From positions 68,648,716 through 68,712,715 of the forward strand of contig NC_081831.1 of NCBI RefSeq assembly GCF_030867095.1: DNA of 64,000 nt, read 5' to 3'. This DNA comes from Alligator mississippiensis (lineage: Eukaryota; Chordata; Crocodylia; Alligatoridae). Shown one piece after another: positions 1-13,500 of the stretch. Position numbers and translations under genes: made by a program. The notes below the pieces were generated by a model. The model saw only the letters and a list, made by a program, of their open reading frames with translations, made no database searches and was not told the origin of the DNA. Each line of letters begins with the position of its first letter. Position 1 is the first letter of the stretch.

Positions 1-1428
1 TTCCTGTAGCTCCTTTTGTATTTTTGTCAGTCAAATAAGAAATTACTCCTAGCAAGTGGGAAGTGAGTCAAGACATTATTAAACAAGTAGCCTGATGCTG
101 CTGCTACTCCTAGTTCAGTCTAGTGGGGTATTTACTAAAAGGGCAGAATCTAAAAGTCTTTTCACAGAAGAAAGTTCTCTCTGCACTTGCATCCCCAGCA
201 GAGATGTGCCTTCTGTTTTGTTTGGCCAGACCCTGAAATCCTTACTCAGTTTTTATCATTCCTTTTTTGGGCAGAAGTCCCATTGCAGTCAAACTTGCAG
301 GCCAGGCATTCCTATCCTAGATCTGACCAGGGGTCCCTCTTATCCAGCATCCTCTTGCTACCACCAGATGCTCCTTGAGAAGGTGTGAGGAACCATGTAA
401 CCTGTCCACAAGGAAGTTTTCGTCCTAACCACCAAGCAGTTAACAGTTGATTTCTGCCCCGAGGCATAAGGGTTTATAGCCTATCTACTGTTTTTTACTA
501 TCTAATATAATTCTAGGTGTTCCTACTGTCTAAAATCTCTGCCTCTGAACTGAATGAGGAAGAGCTGGGAGCCTACTCATGACCTGCTCCTGGCACCATG
601 TGTAGAAGGGCATCTCTCTTACACGGAATAGGAAGTCTTGTGCTGCAATGGCAGCAGGATGTCTGGGAATGCAGGCATGAACAAAGAGTGGACAATGGAA
701 GCAATGAAGATGTGAGCGGATGTAGAGGTGGCCTTTGGCTCCTCCATTTCAAACAGGAATCTTGGGAGAGCCTTCAGCTAGGGAAGGCATGGTAGAACGA
801 TCCTGCCTCACAGCCAGTTGGTAAAGTGGGACAGGGGAGCAGCTGACCAAAATTATAGTAGAGCCATGGGGCTTCTCACAGGTGTCCTTTCAATCCTCTG
901 TGGATAGTTGAGGAATATGAGGGTATTAAAGAGCTGGATCCATAATCTGTTCTGTAGAATGAAGTGAGGCTGAGAATCCATGGGAGGAATCTTATGGCGT
1001 TTTCCTTCTTCTTGGCTTCCTCCCACGGGTTTCACTGGAAAGGTCTGGCCCTGCATAAACCTAGGTCAGACCTGGCTAAACCTGTCCATTTATTTTATTG
1101 ATCATTATCTCTACAGAGATACAGTCTGAGAGATCTCTACAGTCATCCTTTGACTGCAATGGGGGATTTATCCATGTAGGAGCAAGCCTTTGCTGTGCTG
1201 CAAGCCATTTCAAATCCTAATGAGGAAAATAATTGAAAGCATTGGGCCTGAGTGATCTTAGCAGACAGGGGTCAGCATAAACAGCATGCAAAATTTAGAA
1301 ATAGCAAAAATTGCTGAATGGAAAGGTTTGATCACCCTGTGGAGGGAACCTCACTATGGAACTTGCTTTTTCCATTTTATTTTTGATCTTGGAACTTACA
1401 TCTTTGCTAACACGTCTGTCATCTGCAG
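1..1428. other. Intron of the SYTL2-like gene (left edge)
   Basis: No coding exon is evident before 1429. A short stretch near 229-255 (ACCCTGAAATCCTTACTCAG) resembles an old interspersed repeat also seen near 9041-9065 (CCTAAGATCCTTGCTCAG). The repeat family is not identified. Confidence 0.35.
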
Positions 1429-1522
1429 ATCTAATCCAGCTGGTTTTGATTCTTCAAAGGGATGTAGCAGCTCACCAAAGCCCAAGCCAGGACTCTCCAA
1501 GCTTCCATCCACGTCGGAAAAG
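1429..1522 (+). CDS. SYTL2-like: SYTL2-like exon: N-terminal linker
   Basis: The exon lies between an acceptor ATCTGCAG and a donor AAG/GTACTA and carries 31 codons after one carry-over base. It is rich in Ser, Pro and Lys ([14 protein letters not shown]) and has no domain. It ends in phase 0, as the next exon requires. It is the first exon visible, and the upstream exon must end with two bases missing from its last codon. It is the least certain exon of the gene, because similarity is weak and support comes mainly from splice sites and phase. Confidence 0.6.
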
Positions 1523-4500
1523 GTACTATTCACACACAGGCTCTGTATTGCACTTAATGATTCCTACGGTCTGCATACAGGCTGCATCTGCTGGCTTATC
1601 GAGGAATCCTGATGGCTCCTGATGGCCTGACTGCTTAGCGTCCATGCTGAGATACAACCACACTTTTCCAGTTTTGTCTGTTCAAAGACCCTGACAGGAT
1701 TTATTTTTTTTTAGACATCCAGTATAAACGATATGTCACCAGCAAGGAGCAACACTAGAATAAATCCGTTCTTGACTACAGCAGAGAACCTGCAGCTGGT
1801 TAAAAAAAGTAAGTTTCAGCTGTGTGGACTTTTATTATTCAACCTGGATGGCATCTAGTTACAAAAAGTTGTTTGGTTTGTATATAAGGAAGGTGGAGCC
1901 ATTCTTACTTCAGTGTGTAAGACTGGGTTCCCTGAAGTGTGTAAGCCTACTATATCAGAGATAGAAAGGAAAGAGAGAAACCTACTATGACTAAATTACA
2001 CTAAACTTGCTTTGGATCCCCTGGTATGTTGTTATTTTTTAACTTTATTAACAAATCCAACTTAAATAACAAATTTAATGTTTTTACGTACATCCAGTCT
2101 CTTAAAATACACATAGATACAGTTATATAACTTCCCCAGTGCATTTTACATAGTCTATTTGCTTAGCTTGTAGGCTTCTTGGGTCAAGGAGCAACATATT
2201 CCTCACTCTGGTGCAGTATTAGGCACATTATTAGTGCTTAACAAATAGCAAATGTAAATATTATCTCAGTACCTTCAATGCTGTGAAACCAGCGCTTCTT
2301 AGCTTACTTCAAACATACAAACCAGAGCTAAGAGCATCCTTCATATTTAAATTTTTGCTTACATTTACCATTTCTTTTAGACTTTGAAATGTGTTGGTAA
2401 TTTTGAATGTTTTCTCTCCTTTTATTTTCAATAAGCTGTAGCACAGATCTTCTACTTAAATATAACGTGGAATAAACTGTGAATGCTCTTTATTGTTATA
2501 GGTCATGAAAGGTCTTCAATGTCTGCCAGATTTTCAGAAGATCTAGTTCAACCCAATTACTCTGCTAGCATGGATGTTCCTGATTTGGTCACTGGCATTC
2601 CAGCCAAACCAAAAAGTCCAGCTGAAGAAACTAATATTTTCAGCAAAATACCAGTCAAAAGGAGACCAAGCAAAGGGAAACCCAGTTCAGAGCTGTCTCT
2701 GAATAACACGGAGCAGTCTGAGGGCAGCCTTGCCAAGAGAGAGAAACTCAAGAGCTCAAAACCTCCCTCTCTAGAAGAGGAAAACAACCGAACTCTGAAG
2801 CAAGGAGCCAACTATACCATTTCTTCCATGAGCAATAAAGAGGAGGACATTGGCCTTGACCGTGAACATTTCAAGAACTTGAAGGACTTTTGGGAGAAAG
2901 GAGCGGAGTCCTTGGTAGCAGAAAACACTTTGGAATCCAACTTGGTGGAGTCAAATGGGAGACAGTTCAAGCTGACTCGCTCACTCTCTGTACAGTCTAA
3001 TCAAAGCCAAAATGGAGAAGAAAAGGCCAATATCCCCACAAAAACCAGAATTCCTTACAAGAGAACTGTCACCATATCTTCTAGTGAAGATGAACCAAGC
3101 TATGTAGCCCCTCCAAGGAAGGGGTCAGCCTCCTCTGTGCCCAGATCCACATATGGCAAAAGCAAAGGTGCAGTGGTTACTAAAAATAATTCCCTGAGTG
3201 AAAGCAATGGGAGGCAGTCAGCCCCAGAGGAGGAGAGGAAGGCACAGCGCAGTTGGAAGAGATCCAGGCTGCCTGTGCGAGTGCCTTCCATCAAAATACA
3301 ATCGCCCACAGCAGAGAGTCTTGGCAGCCTGTTTGAGCCAGAGACACCAGCAGATGAGTACATCATGCCAGAAGAAAGCAAGCGCAAGGTGGATTCACTG
3401 GCAGCTAGGATTCAGATATTGATTGACCCTGTATGTTCAGATGATAAGGATGATGGTGAGAGAGATGAAAGGTCTAACTTGGTCATTCAGGACAATGAGG
3501 AAACTAATGGAGAGGTGCTGGAGGAGAAGACATATGAGCCTTCAAATCACCTAACACATGATGAGCCTGCCAGGGAGAAAGAAATCATTCAGGGAACCGA
3601 CTCTGCTGTTTACTCAGGTATTGAAAACTCCCAGCTGCCCTGCTATGATGCCTTCATGGTAGAGTCCCAGTAAGAATCTTTTCTACTTCCTTGCACGTGG
3701 TCTCTTCCCCAATCCCCCTGCCCACCTTCCTTTTACTGTCTACACAAAGTGCTAGTGTTTATGGAAGGTGCTAAGTCTCCGCTTTGGAGACAAGTCGTCC
3801 CTGTATCAGCAGCACCAGTATAGAAAAGGCAGTAGTAGTGAATTAATTCCCCACGCCTTCCTGGCCCCAGCCGACCTAAGCAGCTTAGTCCCTGCCATGG
3901 TAGCACTTCATCTCTGGACAGTCTCATCTCTGTTTAGTCCAGTCTATGGCTCCTGCTAACAACTCTTTTCTACCCAGAGATCCCATTTTAATCAAGTAGC
4001 TGGGAGAGCTGTGTGCCTTTGTGTATGGGGTTTGTTAATATTAATTATTTGTTCTTCCTATTGAATTGTTGACAAATAAAATGTGAAGCAAAGGTACCTA
4101 ATTCAGCATGGAGGGATTTGGGATTTTAATCTCGATGGTATTGGCTCCTGCCCGCTAGGAAATGGACTTAAGCCACCAAACAGTGTTCATGCAGTAATGA
4201 CTTTGGGGCCTTTTACTTGTCCTTCAATGTTTTATTCATAACTAAATGTGGTCTCCAAACTGCAAACAAAATTAATTGCAACTGCAGTTCTGTATCTCTG
4301 GGGTTTTATACTGTTCTCCTCACCATGGTAATGCCATTTTTTTTATGGGCTGAACCCTCTAAGGTGCGTGTTCAACTAAGTGTTTCTGTGGCTGTTACTA
4401 TGGGCAAAATGAACTGCGCCTACATGCACCTGCATGGGAAAAACTATTCTTGCAGCAGTGTTACACTAAAATGTGGACTCTCTTCATTCTCAGCCTTTTT

Positions 4501-7500
4501 CGCCATCAGCTAGTAACCTGGGAGTTGAGGGCGTCTGTCTCAGAGGCAGTCTTTCTAACCTTCTTGCACGTGATCTAGAATAGAACCACATTCAAATCCA
4601 GTTTAGTTTTTTTACCTGCACCAACCTTTTTTGTCCAATATTGGTGTCATTTCAGAGCTTATTTTCCATCTCACCTAACATCTCAGTGAAAATCCTGAAT
4701 TATCATTTGGGCTAATACATGCATTTCCTGTGTCTACCACTCAGTATTTCACAGACACTTTTGCGCTTCATGGTGCACTTGGTGTTATTACAGCAGGTGA
4801 TTTGTGTTGTGTGGGAAGCGTTGTGCGGGCTGTGGTCTGCTTCAGTGACTGGACTAATCCTTTAAGCGTTCCACGTTTGTATGATGGAGTGAAGTTTTTC
4901 TCAGGGGCTTTGGGGGAGATTTGCAAAGGCACGCTGGGAATGAGATACTATTGAAAGGATGCAAGGGTGGGGCATTTGAGTAGAAAAATGCTCTTTCATG
5001 TAATCCTGTTAATTGTACACTGCTTTTCCAGCAGTGCCAGGGAGGGACTCTTCTGAACAAAAGCCATGAATGTCGTGGCATCCCAGTGTCTGTCCTTGAG
5101 ACTCTGGTTTCCAGCATGCTTGAGACTGCTTAAAGCAGATACCCGCCAGGTGCCCTCGGCACTGTCTTTGGCAAGTGTGAGCAGCAGTGAGTGGGTGGGT
5201 GTGCTAGGAAACATCCCTCCTGGATAGCACCATGGAAGCCTTGATGTCCTAACTAAAAGAAGGGCTTTTAGACCTTGATCTCTTGTCTGTTTTAGTCGCT
5301 TGCTTATTGCAGTGCTTTGGTTTTTAACATATTCCAGAGGAAGACGCGGATCCGTCTCCCGTTGCCAAGGCTCTGGCACGAGCTAATAGCATTAATCTTG
5401 CAAAGAGCATGGTGAACATTTATACAACCACCGAGAGTGAGTAACATCTTCCTGCCTTCCCCTTTTACTCTTCCAAAATTGTAATGCTTTGTGGCCTTCA
5501 TCCTTCAGTTGTTGGGCACCTACTAGACAAGGAGCACATTATCGAGCTTGGCATGTTTCAAATTAGATGCAAACCCAGGAAACCTCAAAGCATCTTTTGG
5601 CTTGTTATACATGCTAGGTGTGACGAGTGAAACTTTGAGGCTTTCAAAAGGGCAGGGGGTGGAGTAGAAAGACCCTAACTTGGCTCCTTGCGCTCTGTGG
5701 AAATGAGCTCCCCGTCGGCCCAACTGCTGGGGTAACGGGAGTAGGACAGGCCAGAGTCTCTGTTGAGGGGGCTGCCCAGGAGCACTCTAAGCGAGCTGCC
5801 GGTTCCCCACACCAAGCACAACTCAGTTACTTGGCCTTTGGATTTTAGCCTCTGGATGCCAAGGCTACCGCGGAGCTTTGTTTGGAGTCACAAGCTTCGT
5901 AATGGTGAACTCCATCGAGTAGCCTTACTTCGACGTGTCGCTTGTTGGAGGGAGGGCTAGAATCAACATTTTATTACATTACTTCGGTTTCAAAGTGAAA
6001 ATGCCTTGCAGGTTTCTGGGCTATTAAGGAAGTGCCTGGGCATTTTGAACACCGAATCCTGGGAGGGAGTGTGATCCTTCATGGCTGGGGTGTGTAATCT
6101 AAAATGAAGCCCATTCTAGAGTTAGTCATCCAAAAGGGACAAGTTAAACAAGGAACAAAACGTGTTTGTTTAATTTGGCTGTTTAAATTTTAACTGCTCT
6201 TTCTGATTTGGCATGTTTTTAAAGCTGTTATAATCAGGCTTTTCTTTTCTTGTTTGTTTCATAGGGGAGTTTGGCACTTTCCCCTGTGATATTGCCATAT
6301 GCTTTAAAAAAACCAGCTACTTGGGGCACTGTTAGCATGCCTCAGTGCACACCGTATGTTAGAAGCAAGGCCAGACGACTGTGTTCTGCTCCCAGTTACA
6401 CCAGTGTAAATTTTCCTTGGTCTATACTGGTGACAAACTGAAAGCAGGGTTTGTCCTTAGATATGAGACAAATATGACTTTTTTGTTTTCAAAAACAAAA
6501 ATTTGGAAGCAGATAACTTTTCCCCACGTCACGGGCAGTATCAAGATCAAATCACATGCAATGAAAATATTCAGCCGGCTTCAACAGGCTTTGATAAAGG
6601 CTCCTCTGTTACTGAGAAAATAAGATTCATTAAGCATCTGTCTGTCTTTATCAGAAGTATTTGAGAGAGAGAGTCTGCAACTCCTATATTGTAGGCAAAA
6701 ATATTTACAAACCTTTTGTAAGCAGCAAATGCTTCCATACCACATGATAAAAATGTCAGTCAGTTCCTTTGGGTTTTTTTGATTACCTTTTATTCTTCAT
6801 AAACCTGCATTAACGAGGAAATAAGCTGTTATGTTCAGTCTCAGCCTGGTTATTCATAGTTCTGCAGGCTAACATTTAGATTAAATTAGCCACTAGAGGG
6901 TGTTTACAGGCTCCCTCAAATGCAATGAAAACACTGAAAATAGCATAGAAAACGTAGCTGAAAGTATTTCAGGAATACATTTTGATTTCACGGACCAACT
7001 TCAGATATGGGGGAAGTGGGTACAATGCTAGTGACTTCTAAGAGCTCTTCTTTGCTTCTTTCCAAGCCCTTGGTGTAGTCCACCGTTAGTGCAAACTAGA
7101 TCTTACTTTATTCTCTTTTTCTGCCTCAGCCTATCAGACAGCTTGTTGCCTATTTCTCCCTTGTGCTTACAGCCTACAACAAGCCTCCAGTGATAACCCA
7201 GCAACTTCTTGAGCCTGAGAGAGCCAAAGAGCTGAGCCGATCCACTCCAGTCCTTCTGTCTGAGGTAGTAATGTCCATTGAGCCCCTGAAGCTCATAAGG
7301 TGCATGCTGAAAATGTCCTTCCTAGTCACTGACCTGCTGTGGGGTGTCTCTGAGAGGACCCTTAGAAATTGTGACAGGCATAGTCAAATTCCTTAAAAAA
7401 ACATAAAATTTCAGCTTGTCCTGATTTCTTGTGTTGTTCTCCCTGCAAAGCTGCATGCTCGAATGACCTTCCCTACAGCCAGGCAGGTTGCATGCAGCTC

Positions 7501-10500
7501 TGTTTGTAGTCAGTTAATGATGACGTTTTTTCAGATGGTCCGAGGGAAAGTCCCTATGGAGACTCCCTGCACTATCTTCTGTTCTCGTAACCTGCTTCTC
7601 TCTCTAATGGGGCTCCGCTGAGCTCTCGGGTTCTGCGTGTTGTGCTTTGTAGTGCCTGTGCCACGGTGGTTAAAGATGCCTGTTATTTTCTCAACAGACT
7701 GAATCGGACACGGCTTCAGAAATCAGCTTTCAGTTTAACAGGCACAAAAAGACTCCCAGCATTGGCAGCCACTCCTCCGACATGGCCTCAGTCTCCTCGG
7801 TAGGTCCTTAATGCATTCATCTTGCTTGAAAGGGTTTCTCCGTGGGATGTAGTGATGCTGCATTCAATTCCAGTATTGTGGCACCTGGGGTGTCCCATGC
7901 GTTTCTGGGCGTTGTGTTGTTAGAAGGATGAGGGGATGACGATTATTATTATTAATTATTTATTTGCCTTATAATAGTGCTGAGAGACCCCGTTCAAGAT
8001 TGGGGTCCCATTGTGGTATGTGTTATATAACCACAGAGTAAGAAACAGTTTGTGCTCCAAAATGCCTGCAAACTAAATAGGCAAGACTGAGAGCATATGG
8101 GAGACAGGAAGTATTATTATTGTGACTATTTGATGGATGGGGACTGGAGGCACAGTGGGATGAAGTGACTTATCTATTCATGTACCATCACAATCTGCAT
8201 GTCAGAGGTGGGAATTGAGCCTGGAACTCTCTGGTTCTGGTTCGGTGTCCCACCCATAGGGCCCCCTATCTTTTAGCAGCAGTTGGAGGGAGTTCAAAGA
8301 AAGAGTACAAAAATGGCACTAGAGGCTCCCGAGGAAATATTGAAAGAACTAAATGCATTTAATGAGACTAAGTGATCCCTAAGGAGAAGACATATTGGGT
8401 GGGCCTGATGAAATGCCTGAATGAGAAACTCAAGACTCGTGTGCCCGCAGCGCTTTTGAAAATTCCACCCTCAATTCCCTGCTAGGGTGAACGAGAAGAG
8501 TGGATCTGGCTTGAAGAGAGGATGTAATTAGCAGATTCCTTTGGGGGGCAATGGAATACAGTTAAGAAAGGAGAAAAATGAGTCTGCTTAACAGGAAACA
8601 CTTTCTCCCAAATATGATGATACTGCACAGTGGTGTTGTGAGGGTTAATCACTTGCTTTATTAACTGCAGTGCCATCTACATTAGCCTTTCAGTAACTCA
8701 GAGTAATTGCTGCACTGGAAAAACCCTCTTGTCTTATACCTCTGGGACCTGTGTGTTATTTCTGCATGATCATCCACTCATAGAAGCCAATGGGCTGAGT
8801 TGAATTTTTGAAAAGGGAGACCCGAAGCCCATGAGCCATTGCACAGCTATGTTTGTGAACACAACTGATTCAGTGAGCGCCTGGCTATCCCTGTGCACAT
8901 GTAGACACACAGCTGTGCATATGCAGGCATGGGAACAGGGCACACACCGAGTGCTTGGTTGGCTGTTGGCATCTCAGAGCGGGGTTGTCTGCCGCCACGT
9001 TGTACAGTACCATGCACACTGAAAGTATCCAAAGCTTGAGCCAACCCCTAAGATCCTTGCTCAGTTTGTCCTCAGTGGTAAGGCTTTCATTACCATTTGT
9101 GGGAATTAGCCTGAATGAAAACGGAATAACATTTGAGTAAGGAATTTGTGATTTTGGCCTAAGCGTGTTGAATGTATACAGAATGAGTGTGGTGCTCTCA
9201 GCATTTCTTTTCTGAAAAACCTAATCATGCTATCTCCTGTTGGACCAGGATAACAGTCTGCTGACCCATTGTGCGCTCGAGCGAAAGAGGTCCTGCTGTC
9301 CACTTTGGTCCCTTTGGCCCAAATGGCCAGTTCCAGTAAAGAGCTTCTAGATTTCAGGATGAGAATTGAGTCAGGGAGTCGTTCAGTGAATGCAGACATC
9401 GAATGCTGCTTAGCACTACCCTTATGGCTTGTGATAGTCCCATCCTCACTGCCCTGGGGCCTAGTTCTTGAGTCCTTGGTTGTAGTTCATGAGTATGGGT
9501 TGTTGGATTGGCCCAAAGTCAAATGCAGAGTTTATTGCATTTTTCACTGGCAATATACTTTTAGGGTCATTTGTTACCCTTGCCAGACCAAGCGGGAAGA
9601 TGCCTGTCTGATTAGCACTAACCTTGCTCTTCCATCCGGACAGGTGAGTGGTAGTGTGCTAAGTGTGTACAGTGGTGATTTTGGGAGTGTGGATGCCCAA
9701 GGGATGGTGCAGTTTGCTCTGGATTACGATGAGAAAAACCGAGAATTCCAGATCTTCGTTTCCCAGTGCCAGGACCTGGCTGTCGTGGATGACAAGAAAG
9801 GCAGATCTGACCCGTGAGTGAAAAATAGATTTGAGTTTCATTCTGCTTGCCAACCTTCTAACTTGCCCAATCCATTTCCATCAGTTAATATATCTCCTTT
9901 CTGGAAGTGTATTGGTTTCCTTCGTCCAGACTTCTGGCCTTCACTTGGTGGCACCTGGCTGCTCCCATTGACATTTAATACCTCTTTTGCTGTTGACTTA
10001 AATTGGACTGGGACTTGGAAGCTGTAAACCTGATTGCTGAGCATGGAATTCCCACTGAAGACAGTGGGGTTAGGGTGCACGGTGCCTCTTATGATGAAGC
10101 CATAGTTTACTTACATTGTCCATTCCTTTAGGGCATAGGTAGGCAAGTAACAAAATAGTGTTGTAAACACACATACAGTCATTGTTACTCCTTCCCTGTC
10201 ATATGATGCATCCACCTCTGCCATTTCAGACTTTGACTTAACTATGTAGAAAGGTAGAAGAGTGAGTTTGGTCCTAATTATGATGGTGGATCTAGATGAC
10301 ATGGGCCCATGTCTATGATCAAATCTGGTTTGGATCACTAAGTTCGTTTCTCATAAACTACCAAAAAGCCATTACATAGAATAAACAGTTGGGTTGCTAT
10401 TACGTTGGCTCAGATTCAGACCTAGAGGTGAAAGTCAGATTATCGGATCTCTGAAGACATCCCACTTTTCTCTTACTTCACCTGTACACAAGGTCATTGC

Positions 10501-13500
10501 TATCTCATATGTGCAGAGATCTAATACCATGATAGCCAGACCCCTCTTCCCTTTACTGTCTTTACTATTTTGGGCAACGCAGAAAATGATATATAACGGT
10601 TTCTATATAATTGCCAGCTTTATTGGCCATGCAGCAGCCTGCCTCTGATTTTGTGGGAATTTGCCTGTCTCCGCTGAATGTTTTATATCCTTTCAGAGAA
10701 GCCAAGTTAATATCCTAGCGGATTTCTTAATTAGTTTTGGCTCCAGACTGTCGACTCCAGGTCTTCTGTTAGCATAAATTCCATGTAACAATTCAGAATT
10801 CTCCTCTGTTTATTGGAGCATGGCACTGCTGAATGTCAAGTTCTTTTTTTCCAGGTATGTCAAGACTTATCTTCTCCCCGATAAAGCTAGAATGGGCAAG
10901 AGGAAAACTTCAGTGAAGAAGCGAACAGTGAATCCCATTTACAATGAAGTGTTAAGGGTAAGAACATGAACACATTGCCAAGAGCTGTATTGTAGCACAC
11001 TTAGAATTCCCTGGCAAAATCAGGATCTGGCCTTTGAAAACATTGAACATGTGCAACCTTCTGTCTATAAGTCCGAGTTGTGGGTGTTCATTACTGTTTT
11101 GGATCTGGCCCTTGACCTTGCTGCTCATTGCATTGGCTCAGTGTTGTACCTCAGTGGCTAAGGAGATGGCTAAAGAGAGAGTTCATGAGTACACAACATG
11201 GTATACTTGTTGTGATGGTACAGTTATAGGCTGTATGTTGTGATGGTGCAGATATAGGCTGCAGATAGGTAACTAGAAAGAGCTAGGCCTACACAGCTCA
11301 TCAGACCCCCCTCAAAGAAGATTAATTGTGTAACCTAATAAGTATTAAGGATTTACAAGCGTTAATTACCAAAGTGTTGCATCCTCTTTATTGTTAGATA
11401 GTCCATCACCCTACTAACAAAGGACTTGACCAAGACCACAGGCTGAGTTGTATCAAGCCTGAGATAAGGATGCAAGTTATTTGTATCAGGCTTTTATGTC
11501 CACTGGACCTGGGTATCAAACAACCCTTACTGGTGGCCTGAAGTGATCTGATTAGCTTGTGTGTAGGCAAATGGCTGAGTGGGAGCCTCTCTGTGGGGTC
11601 TTTCCAAAAAGCAAAGAACCCAAGGGCATGAGTTTTACAGAGCTCAGAGCCAAAGAGGGGCAGGGCAGGAGTGACTTATGAATAACTGGGGATCAGTGAC
11701 CAGTATGAGTCTCATGGTAGTCAATCCCAGCTGATGTAGTCCTCTGATCAAAGTAGACTGGACTTTCATTAGAACATGCAAACCAAATCCCTCTGGCTGT
11801 GTGTTCACAGAGGAAAGCATCAGTGTGTGCCTACTTCATGGTTTTTGAACATTTGAGTTTGGCAGCACTGGGACTTTTTGGGGGGTACTGAGTTTCAAAG
11901 GCCTTTTCTGCCCTAGCTATTTACTTCTTATTTCTTCCACTGACTCGCATTTGTGAAAGTAGGAATTTGTAGCCCTACTAATGACATCATAATAGGTGGA
12001 GCTCTGAGGATTACTTAAAAGCTCCACATCTTTTTTTTTAATATGATAAGACTGTGCAGGTAAAAATGGAAATCTGTATCCACCTGCTCTAAGCAAAACA
12101 TCCTCCTCCGCATCTGAATAGAGCTGAATGCAGCACAGAGTCCGGCTACTCAAAGGAGGGGCTTTGACTTTCAAAGTTTGTGCAGACTGCATGTAGGTTG
12201 AAACAGAGCAGGTCGCTTGTTTTTCAGGCTGAAACAGGGCAGGTTGTTTTTTCTGATGATGGAAAATTCAGCAAATTGAAAAGCATTTTGAACACCTATC
12301 CTCTTTTCCCCCATAGTATAAAATAGAGAAGATGGTCCTGCTGATCCAAAAATTGAATCTTTCCGTGTGGCACAATGACCCGTTGGGGCGTAACAGCTTC
12401 TTGGGAGAGATTGAAATAGACCTAGCTAGCTGGGACTGGAGCAACAAGAAACTCAACTGGTACACATTGAAGCCACGGGTAAGTGCATTGCATTTAGCTT
12501 TTAGTTATATTTCTTGATAAGATTTTGTTTTTGCAATGCTCCAAGTGCAAAGAGCACACTTATTAACTTGACAAACTGGCCCAATACCAATGAAACGAAA
12601 AAGTTCCCCACCTGGAAAAGGACCTAGCAGTATATTGTGGTGGGCTCTGCCAGCACTGAGTGGAAATTAGATCCAGAGTCATTGTAAATTCTTGATTAAG
12701 TCTGGGATTGCTTAAGGTCATAGCTTAAGGATGGATGGAGAAGAAAGGCAGGCAAAGCCTAGCCCCCCTTGCAATTTCTAGGTCAAAGTCAGCAACTTAA
12801 TTTGCACCTGGAAACCAGTCAGAAGCCAGTGCAAACAAAGGCACAGCAAAAATGCATCATGCAGTTTATCTTCCGCTGTACAGCAGATGCTGCACATGGG
12901 AGGTGGAGGTCATTAAAACACCCCAAAGCTACAACTTGCCTATCCTGCTGGCCACTTGAAGTATCTACCGACAGACTAATGTTTTTGCCTAGTTAACCAC
13001 AAGAACTCCCTCCCTTCAAAGGCAAACTTTGTAAAGTGTTCGAAACACACTGCAGGGAGATCAGGAAATGAAGGGACAGAACTATTTCCTTGGCCTACTC
13101 CAGGTCTGGGGCATTCATTGTAATGGAGCACCGTAACAGAGGGAATGAAGAGAGGCAGGAAAGGGCAGAGTTATAGCCAGTGAGTCTGTGATAAATTGGC
13201 CCTATGTGAGCAGACGCAACAGCTGCAATGGGTATGGTAGCCCATGAGCACATGGACTAGTATGACACAGATCTGAGACGAGAAGGTGACCTCTGCAGAG
13301 CTTCCCTAACTCTCCTGTCCTGAGGTGTGTTGATAACAACAGCAAATCCAACCCTCCTTTTGGAATAATTATTTTTTTCTGAGCCCACGTCTGACTCCTG
13401 TGCAAAGCTGGAGCAAACTGGTGGTGTCTTTTGTGCAGTGGAGATGATGGGAACATAATGTTCTTCTCTTGACACAGAGGACTCTAGGGTTGCTATAGGC

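Noticed and set aside
1356-1622. Frame with [17 protein letters not shown], resembling the SHD start of SYTL2 (VLQRDAA)
   Set aside because: It is the wrong frame of the exon at 1429-1522. The other frame gives correct phase with the next exon, and the likeness is too short to count.
9269-9643. 5' extension of the C2A exon reading frame
   Set aside because: The frame is open by chance upstream of a good acceptor (GGACAG/GTG). Phase and homology start at 9644.
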